Origin: an uncultured Eubacteriales bacterium | GTDB taxonomy: Bacteria > Bacillota > Clostridia > Oscillospirales > UBA644 | Assembly (NCBI GenBank): GCA_934481505.1 | Contig: CAKSPP010000001.1 | Coordinates: 1-36,969, forward strand | DNA: 36,969 bases | Direction: 5' to 3' | Shown: positions 31,532-36,969 of the stretch, piece by piece | Layout: each line of letters begins with the position of its first letter | Position numbering within the stretch: position 1 is the stretch's first letter | Notes under the pieces: model-generated | Told to the model about the DNA's origin: nothing | What the model saw: the letters and a program-made list of their open reading frames with translations, nothing else | Database searches by the model: none | Program-made: the position numbers and the translations under genes

Positions 31532-34159
31532 ATGAAAATTTTAAGAAAGACAGCAGCGGTTATCCTATGTTTTATACTCATTGCCGCTCTTTTCCCTACG
31601 CCCGAATTTTCCGCCGCAGACGGAGAACTTATTGACGGCGTATCCTATAAAATCGACGGTGACCATGCGGTAGTTACCGGCTGCAGTGATACCGCAACGG
31701 AAATAACCGTCCGTTCGAAATATAACAACTATCCCGTAACCCAAATTGCCGATTCTGCCTTTAAGAATAAAACTTCTTTGAAAAAGGTAACGATTGCCAA
31801 CAGTGTTACAAATATAGGGAATTCTGCTTTTTACGGGTGTAGTGGACTTACAAGCATAACTATCCCCGACAGCGTAACAAGTATAGAAAATTATGCTTTT
31901 TACAAATGTACCGGACTTACAAGCATAATGATTCCCGATAGCGTAACAAGTATAGGACCTTACGCTTTTAACGGGTGTGAGTATGTTACATATATCTCTG
32001 CACCCATGAGATATTTAACAAAAAATAGTTTATCGCAGTTTCCCCAATTACTAACCGTAAAGATAGCCGACGGCTGCAAAACAATTGAAAAAAATGCTTT
32101 TAGCGGGAGAACAGATATAAAGAATATAACAATTCCCGACAGTGTAACAAGTATAGAAAATTCTGCTTTTTCCGGTTGTACCGGACTTACAAGCATAATG
32201 ATTCCTGACAGCGTAACAAGTATAGGAGAATCTGCTTTTGACGGTTGTAGAGGACTTACAAGCATAACGATTCCCGATGGTGTAACAAGTATAGGAGATA
32301 ATGCTTTTAACAGGTGTACGGGACTTACAGAGATAACTATTCCCGACAGTGTAACAAGTATAGGAGAATATGCCTTTTACGGTTGCTCCGGACTTACAAG
32401 TATAACGATTCCCGACAGCGTTACAAGTATAGGCTGGGATGCTTTTTCCGGTTGTACCGGACTTACAAGCATAACGATTCCCGACAGTGTAACAAGTATA
32501 GGAAATTGGGCTTTTTCCAGATGTGCAGGACTTACAAGCATAACGATTCCCGACAGCGTAACAAGTATAGGAGAATATGCCTTTTCCGATTGTACCGGAC
32601 TTACAAGCATAACGATTCCCGACAGTGTAACACATATAGGAAAATCTACTTTTTCATATTGCAAAAACCTTACAGATGTAAAACTTCCAAACAATTTAAC
32701 AGCCATAAATGATTATGTCTTTAATGGTTGCAAAAGCTTGAAAACTGTAAACCTTCCTAAAAATTTAACCTATCTTGGAATTTCTGCCTTTTCGAATACG
32801 GCAATAGAATCTATCGAAATTCCAAAGTCGCTTAGTAAATGCGGGACTTTTGAAGATTCAAAATATGGGCCGTTTAGTAATTGTTCCCAATTAAAGAATA
32901 TTACTTTTGAGGAGGGAATAACAACCATTCCTGACTATATATTTTCATATTGTGACGGGATTGAAACAATAACAATTCCTGATAGTGTGACAAAGATTGG
33001 ATGGTATGCTTTTTACGGCTGTTCCAGATTTGCAAGTATAACCATACCTGACAGCGTGACAAGCATAGGGTGGAATGCTTTTTCCAATTGTGAAAATCTT
33101 ACAATCCGAACAGTAAAAGGAAGTTATGCAGATACTTATGCACAAAATAATAGTATTCCGGTTTACTATTATCTGAACAAGATTACTCCCGAAACCCCTA
33201 TGGCTTCGACCCTCACTGAAAATTCCGTTGTTCTTGCCCCGACCGACGGATACGAATACCGTATGGACGACGGCGAGTGGCAGGACAGTAATGTCTTTGA
33301 AAATCTGACAAGAAACAGCAGTCACAAATTTTATCAGAGAATGAAAGCAACCGCAAACTGCCCCGAAAGTTTTTCAAGTCCTGCGGCTGATATTTCAACG
33401 CTCGACCACAATTACGGGAAAGAAATAATTCCTCCGACAAAAAACTCACCGGGATATACTCTTCATACCTGTACTCTTTGCGGAGATACATATAAAGACA
33501 ACTATACTTTTTACGAACCGGGCGAAACCGATCCGTTGATAGAAGTCTCTTCCGTCCGCGGTATTGTCGGCAATCAGGTCAAAGTCGCAATTTCTCTTAA
33601 AAATAACCCTGGGATAGCGTCCATGTCTTTGAAACTTGATTACGACGCAAATATCCTGAAACTTGTCAAGGTCGAAGACCGCGGAATTTTAGGTGAGCAG
33701 GTGCATAACCCGTCTCTCGGTGTGCCTTATTATCTGAGTTGGGTAAACGACACCGCTACCGAAAACTTCACCGAAAACGGAAATATCGTAATTCTTACTT
33801 TCGAAATTCTTGAAGATGCACCTCTCGGCAAGACCCCGATATCCGTTTCTTACGATTACGATGATTTCGACATTTACGACGTCAACGGAGAAAAGGTTGC
33901 ATTTGCAACACAAAACGGAACGGTAGATGTTGCCACCGTCCTGCTTGGCGACGTGAACGGCGACGGCATTGTAAACAATTACGACCGTCTGTTGCTTACG
34001 CGTTGGCTCGCGAAATGGCCCGAGGCTCTTGAAAAGGGCATAATCGAAGCCGCCGCCGATGTCAACTGCGACGGTAAGGTCAACAACCTTGACAGACTTA
34101 TCCTCACCCGCCACCTTGCCCATTGGGCAGAATACGCGACTTTGCCTTATACAAAATAA
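31532..34159 (+). CDS. Secreted LRR_5 (BspA-like) protein with cohesin-like and dockerin domains
   Basis: 875 residues; ATG 31532 follows AGGAG, and an in-frame upstream extension is not supported. A signal peptide (1 to about 28, ending PEFSAA) leads to BspA-type leucine-rich repeats (about 70-525) of 23 residues, pattern ITIPDSVTSIGxxAFxGCxGLTS. A linker (526-665) holds the CTLCGDTY motif. A cohesin-like beta-sandwich (about 668-800; VRGIVGNQVKVAISLKNN, then MSLKLDYDANILKL) precedes a type I dockerin (about 805-866). The dockerin has two calcium loops, Asp807/Asn809/Asp811/Asp818 and Asp843/Asn845/Asp847/Asp854, each followed by DRLxLTRxLAxW. No sortase or wall anchor is seen, so attachment probably runs through the dockerin. 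BspA-like LRRs bind host or bacterial surfaces in other species. Codon use in the repeats (ACA, AGT, ATA) differs from neighbouring genes. Confidence 0.92.
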   Translation: MKILRKTAAVILCFILIAALFPTPEFSAADGELIDGVSYKIDGDHAVVTGCSDTATEITVRSKYNNYPVTQIADSAFKNKTSLKKVTIANSVTNIGNSAFYGCSGLTSITIPDSVTSIENYAFYKCTGLTSIMIPDSVTSIGPYAFNGCEYVTYISAPMRYLTKNSLSQFPQLLTVKIADGCKTIEKNAFSGRTDIKNITIPDSVTSIENSAFSGCTGLTSIMIPDSVTSIGESAFDGCRGLTSITIPDGVTSIGDNAFNRCTGLTEITIPDSVTSIGEYAFYGCSGLTSITIPDSVTSIGWDAFSGCTGLTSITIPDSVTSIGNWAFSRCAGLTSITIPDSVTSIGEYAFSDCTGLTSITIPDSVTHIGKSTFSYCKNLTDVKLPNNLTAINDYVFNGCKSLKTVNLPKNLTYLGISAFSNTAIESIEIPKSLSKCGTFEDSKYGPFSNCSQLKNITFEEGITTIPDYIFSYCDGIETITIPDSVTKIGWYAFYGCSRFASITIPDSVTSIGWNAFSNCENLTIRTVKGSYADTYAQNNSIPVYYYLNKITPETPMASTLTENSVVLAPTDGYEYRMDDGEWQDSNVFENLTRNSSHKFYQRMKATANCPESFSSPAADISTLDHNYGKEIIPPTKNSPGYTLHTCTLCGDTYKDNYTFYEPGETDPLIEVSSVRGIVGNQVKVAISLKNNPGIASMSLKLDYDANILKLVKVEDRGILGEQVHNPSLGVPYYLSWVNDTATENFTENGNIVILTFEILEDAPLGKTPISVSYDYDDFDIYDVNGEKVAFATQNGTVDVATVLLGDVNGDGIVNNYDRLLLTRWLAKWPEALEKGIIEAAADVNCDGKVNNLDRLILTRHLAHWAEYATLPYTK
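32126..32677 (+). repeat. Eight tandem 69-bp coding repeats in the LRR gene
   Basis: Eight back-to-back units of 69 bases encode residues 199-382, with near-identical DNA in the ITIPDSVTSIG part and variation at the two or three residues before AF and after it. Two more units lie at 31856-31993 and two diverged ones at about 32969-33106. The pair starting at residue 109 and the pair starting at 199 share the same SIEN-then-IMIPDS order, suggesting duplication of a 270-bp block. Confidence 0.92.
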
Positions 34160-34201
34160 ATGTGAGGGCTGATAAGGAAACTTTGATTTCTCACAGTAAA
34201 A

Positions 34202-34240
34202 TTCCCCGTTATTTTTTGAACAGCGGGGAAATGTTTTTAA
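34202..34240 (+). terminator. Probable terminator of the LRR gene
   Basis: TTCCCCG (34202-34208) pairs with CGGGGAA (34224-34230) around a 15-base loop, followed by ATGTTTTTAAT. The long loop lowers confidence. The 140-base gap to the dapL end holds nothing else on this strand that I can name. Confidence 0.6.
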
Positions 34241-34242
34241 TA

Positions 34243-34259
34243 AAAACGCACGGCGTTTT
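34243..34259 (-). terminator. Possible terminator of the dap operon
   Basis: On the minus strand AAAACGC, CGT loop, GCGTTTT, then TATT. It lies about 40 bases after the dapL stop. A second hairpin nearer the stop (CCGGAT/ATCCGG, about 34272-34287) lacks a T-run. Confidence 0.4.
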
Positions 34260-34299
34260 GCACAAAGTGATCCCGGATAAAATCCGGAGTGAAATATCT

Positions 34300-35475
34300 T
34301 TATAAGAACACCCGAAGTCTGAACACGGCGGTATTGATATCCCGCGGCAGGGCAAGCGACGAAAGGCGAAAATATCCTTCGCCCGACGGTCCGAAACCCG
34401 CACCCGGAGTTCCGACGATATGTGCCCCGTAGAGAAGTCTCGAAAAAAAATTTTCGGAAGTTGTTTTTTCGGGAAGGCAAAGCCAGAGGTAGGGGGAATT
34501 TACGCCGCCGTAAAATTTCAGTTTCTTTTCGGCGAACACCTTGCCGAGCATCGCGGCGTTATGCAGATATTCCGAAATGTTCCGCATATTTTCCTCTCTG
34601 CCTTTCGGCAGCAGGGCGGCTTCCGCACCCCTTTGGGAAATATACGATACTCCGTTTTTCTCTGCGGAAAGCTTTCGCAGAAACGCGGCGTTGACATTTT
34701 CCCCGCCGCACCTTAACGCCGACGGGACGACCGACCAGCCGCAACGTATCCCGGTAAAGCCCGCACCTTTGGAAAAGCTGCAAATTTCGACCGCACACTT
34801 TTCCGCTCCCGAAATTTCGAAAATCGAAAACGGTTTTTCTTCGGTGATAAAATCGCGATAGGCGGCGTCGAAAATTATGACGGAGGATGTTGCAAGGGCG
34901 AATTTTACCCATTTTTCAAGGTCTTCTTTTGAATAGGTTTCGCCCGTCGGGTTTCCCGGCGAACAGAGAATTATTATCAGGTTTTCGCCTGTCTCCTCGT
35001 CGGGGAGCGGCAAAAATCCGTTTTCTTCCGTTCCTTTTATATATACGGGAGTTTTTCCCGAAAGAACGGCGATTTCGGCATACGCGGGATATGAGGGTTC
35101 GCAGATAAGCACCTTTGACGACGAAAAAAACCCGATAAAATTCACGATGTCGCTTTTAGCCCCGTCCGAAACGAAAATTTCGTCTTCCGAAATCGGGATT
35201 CCGTTTGACATATAAAGGGCGGATATCGCTTTTAAGAGAAACGGAAAACCGCGTGTCGGCGGATAGCCTTTGAATGTTTTTATGTGTTCTTCTTCGGCGG
35301 CGGCTCGTTTCATTGCCGAAACGACCGTTTTGCCGAGAGAAAGCCGCACATCCCCTATGCCGAGGTCTATAATCTCCGCTTTCGGTTCTCTTTTCAAGAA
35401 TTCCGCCTTGCGGCGTGCGGTTTCGTTAAAGAGATAATTTTCTGGCAGTCTTTTGAAATTTTCATTTATCTTCAT
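34300..35475 (-). CDS. dapL: LL-diaminopimelate aminotransferase-like enzyme
   Basis: 391 residues, class I/II PLP aminotransferase. The start at 35475 follows AGAGGAG; an 11-residue upstream extension overlaps dapF without a ribosome site. Seen are LGIGDVRLSLG (38-48), VSDGAKSDI (102-110), SPGNPTG (172-178), FDAAYRDF, and the PLP Schiff-base Lys236 in SFSKGAGFTGIRCGW. IGDV and SDGAKSD are typical of DapL, which converts tetrahydrodipicolinate to LL-diaminopimelate in one step and bypasses the acyl-blocked route. It is a little shorter than typical DapL (about 410). Placement behind dapB and dapF makes the assignment strong, although related aminotransferases share the motifs. Last gene of the operon. 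Confidence 0.9.
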   Translation of the reverse strand: MKINENFKRLPENYLFNETARRKAEFLKREPKAEIIDLGIGDVRLSLGKTVVSAMKRAAAEEEHIKTFKGYPPTRGFPFLLKAISALYMSNGIPISEDEIFVSDGAKSDIVNFIGFFSSSKVLICEPSYPAYAEIAVLSGKTPVYIKGTEENGFLPLPDEETGENLIIILCSPGNPTGETYSKEDLEKWVKFALATSSVIIFDAAYRDFITEEKPFSIFEISGAEKCAVEICSFSKGAGFTGIRCGWSVVPSALRCGGENVNAAFLRKLSAEKNGVSYISQRGAEAALLPKGREENMRNISEYLHNAAMLGKVFAEKKLKFYGGVNSPYLWLCLPEKTTSENFFSRLLYGAHIVGTPGAGFGPSGEGYFRLSSLALPRDINTAVFRLRVFL

Positions 35476-36253
35476 CGTTAAATACTCCTCTGAACGCGGT
35501 GTGGGCATCCCCCGAAATTATAATGCCGTCGTCCGTCACTTCCGTTTCGGTAATTCCTCCCGGCGTCCTGACGATAAATTTCTCGTTTTTACCTATTCTG
35601 CCTATCTTTTCGGCTGCCGCCGCAACCGCCGCCGCCCCCGAAGAGCAGGAAAGCGTTTCGCCGCTGCCTCGTTCCCATACCCTCATAAACGCTTCGCCGT
35701 TTTTTATTTCCCCGACAAATTCGACATTCGGAACGCTGTCGGCAGGGGCTTTTTCCTGAACGAAGCTCCCGATTTTTTCAATTTCCGTTTTTTCGGGGTC
35801 ACAATTAAACAAAACGCTGTGAAAATTTCCTATCTTTACGGAATAAAAAATATATCCCTTTCCCTCAAAAATTACCTTTTGCGAAAATGCCCCGACCGAG
35901 GTTTTCCCCATATTGACATATGTTTTGCCGTCCGAAACGGTAAGATTTCTTACCCCTCCGCCCGTTTCGACGGTGAATCCGCTTTTCCCGAATTTTTCGG
36001 AAAGAAATTTCCCGAGGCACCTCAGTGCGTTTCCGCAGGTCGCGGCTTCGCTTCCGTCGGCGTTGAAAATCCTCATTTTCGCGTCGCAGGTTTTTGACGG
36101 CAAAATGAGGACTATCCCGTCGGAGCCTACCGAAAAATGCCTCGGCGACATCTTTTTTGCCAGAATTTCAGGATTTTTTATTTCTTTTTCAAAGCAGTCG
36201 AAATATATGTAATCGTTTCCCGATGCCTGCATTTTTATGAATTCATATTTCAC
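35462..36253 (-). CDS. dapF: Diaminopimelate epimerase
   Basis: 263 residues, starting at GTG 36253, 8 bases after GGAGG inside the end of dapB. It interconverts LL- and meso-diaminopimelate, the peptidoglycan cross-linking residue and lysine precursor. The N-terminal MQASGNDYIYFDC (8-20) is the substrate loop. The two catalytic cysteines are Cys73 (ATCGNALRC) and Cys203 (ETLSCSSGAAA). The second motif departs slightly from the usual CGTG or CGSG. Length is normal. It overlaps dapB by 11 bases and dapL by 14 bases, so the three genes form one coupled operon. Confidence 0.94.
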   Translation of the reverse strand: MKYEFIKMQASGNDYIYFDCFEKEIKNPEILAKKMSPRHFSVGSDGIVLILPSKTCDAKMRIFNADGSEAATCGNALRCLGKFLSEKFGKSGFTVETGGGVRNLTVSDGKTYVNMGKTSVGAFSQKVIFEGKGYIFYSVKIGNFHSVLFNCDPEKTEIEKIGSFVQEKAPADSVPNVEFVGEIKNGEAFMRVWERGSGETLSCSSGAAAVAAAAEKIGRIGKNEKFIVRTPGGITETEVTDDGIIISGDAHTAFRGVFNDEDK

Positions 36254-36962
36254 CGAAATCGCCTCCGAACAAATCTTCAATGCCGTAAAGTCCGCTTTTT
36301 TTGCCGATAATAAATTTTGCGGCGGCAAGTGCTCCCTCGGCATAAGCCGTCCTGCTGTTTACGGAATGGCGTAAAGTTACAGTCTGCGACGGCGTTGCGA
36401 AAATCACTTCATGCGTTCCGCATATATCTCCGAGCCGCAGCGAGTGTATTCCGACTTCGTTCTTTTTGCGGCAGCCGCCGTCTTTTGAAAGACGGGCTTC
36501 GGGTCTTACGCTTTTTATAAAATCAAAACACAAAAGTGCGGTTCCGCTCGGGCTGTCTTTTTTTCGGGAATGGTGCGTTTCTATAATTTCGATATCGGCG
36601 TCGGGAAAAAACTTTGCCGCACGCTTTGCAGACAGCAAAAGAAACGCCGCTCCGAGAGAAAGGTTTGCGGAAAGGAAAACCGGGACGGTTTCGGCAGCCT
36701 TTTTTATTAGCGAGATTTCGTTGTCAGCGTAACCCGTCGCCGCAAGCACCGCAGGCATCTTTTTTGCTGTGATAAAGTCGGTGATTTCCTTTACCGCGGT
36801 TTTTTCGGAAAAATCGACAAGGACATCCGCTTTCTTACAAAAAGTTGAAAGTCTTTCGGTTAAAATGTCAAATTTTCCGACGACCGAAATCCTGTTTTTT
36901 TCGCAATATTCAATAAAGGTGCCGCCCATTCTTCCGGCGGCTCCGTTAATCAAAATTTCCAT
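36243..36962 (-). CDS. dapB: 4-hydroxy-tetrahydrodipicolinate reductase
   Basis: 239 residues. It reduces the DapA product to tetrahydrodipicolinate with NAD(P)H. The nucleotide loop NGAAGRMG is at 6-13 and the catalytic block ETHHSRKKDSPSGTA at 128-142 has the His-His pair and Lys135. ANLSLGAAF (99-107) matches the family's SxNFSxG region. The ATG at 36962 is preceded by GCGGAAA, and only 7 bases of upstream sequence remain, so the promoter and any dapA neighbour lie outside the window. First visible gene of the dapB-dapF-dapL operon. Confidence 0.94.
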   Translation of the reverse strand: MEILINGAAGRMGGTFIEYCEKNRISVVGKFDILTERLSTFCKKADVLVDFSEKTAVKEITDFITAKKMPAVLAATGYADNEISLIKKAAETVPVFLSANLSLGAAFLLLSAKRAAKFFPDADIEIIETHHSRKKDSPSGTALLCFDFIKSVRPEARLSKDGGCRKKNEVGIHSLRLGDICGTHEVIFATPSQTVTLRHSVNSRTAYAEGALAAAKFIIGKKSGLYGIEDLFGGDFGEI

Positions 36963-36969
36963 TTTCCGC

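Noticed and set aside
32051..32635. Repetitive minus-strand frame in the LRR region (Cys/Tyr-rich repeats)
   Set aside because: It is the antisense reading of the 69-bp coding repeats; the sense protein has a signal peptide and named domains.
31856..32677. Regular repeats that might be a CRISPR array
   Set aside because: The period is 69 bases throughout, units are contiguous without unique spacers, and they are in frame within the LRR protein.
34123..34305. A 60-codon frame after the LRR gene
   Set aside because: It begins inside the LRR gene, has no ribosome site, and spans the terminator hairpin.

Overview
The window looks like chromosomal DNA of a low-to-moderate G+C Gram-positive anaerobe of the Clostridia, most likely a gut Oscillospirales/Ruminococcaceae-type organism. 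This is an inference. It rests on strong AAGGAGG-type ribosome sites, sigma-A promoters, a glgBCDA operon with the Firmicutes-type glgD subunit, an LCP (LytR-CpsA-Psr) wall-polymer transferase, a PdaA-like muramic deacetylase, the DapL route to diaminopimelate, and an LRR protein ending in a dockerin. No phage genes, transposases, integrases or CRISPR arrays were seen.

Layout. (1) 1-4327, plus strand: the end of a surface-polysaccharide operon, with a truncated gene tail, a LicD-family transferase, and a capE-capF-capG set predicted to make UDP-N-acetyl-L-fucosamine. (2) 4363-7429: a small HMA metal-binding protein on the minus strand, then a MATE exporter / MerR-GyrI regulator / GNAT acetyltransferase operon whose promoter carries a MerR-type palindrome. 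(3) 7455-9885, minus strand: a CsoR repressor, a CPC-type P1B ATPase and an overlooked 54-residue membrane protein, with CsoR-like operators on the ATPase promoter. A second MATE exporter (9999-11390) is divergent from csoR. (4) 11481-15212, minus strand: polysaccharide pyruvyl transferase, F420-dehydrogenase-beta-like iron-sulfur protein and Wzx-like flippase, a surface-glycan modification trio, followed by tRNA-Arg(CCU). (5) 15641-23181, plus strand: glycogen operon glgB-glgC-glgD-glgA, then a GH13 amylase/neopullulanase-like enzyme behind a terminator. (6) 23214-24946, minus strand: two membrane-anchored polysaccharide deacetylases. (7) 25033-29881, plus strand: RluA-type pseudouridine synthase, a thioredoxin-fold protein with a one-cysteine active site, tRNA-Arg(UCU), an LCP protein, RlmA rRNA methyltransferase and a Gfo/Idh/MocA oxidoreductase. 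(8) 29932-34159, plus strand: a 493-residue protein of unknown function with two C-terminal membrane segments, and a secreted 875-residue LRR/cohesin-like/dockerin protein built on 69-bp coding repeats. (9) 34300-36962, minus strand: dapB-dapF-dapL for meso-diaminopimelate/lysine.

The shared theme is cell-envelope construction (nucleotide sugars, glycan modification and export, LCP attachment, peptidoglycan precursor and deacetylation) next to carbon storage. The most useful leads are the two metal/drug-responsive promoters with readable operators, the copper-type CsoR next to an ATPase with an atypical metal-site signature, the small membrane protein translationally coupled to that ATPase, the LRR-cohesin-dockerin protein, the WCEES thioredoxin, and a glycogen synthase with Val in place of the usual Lys15. 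All calls were made by eye from the sequence; no database search was run.
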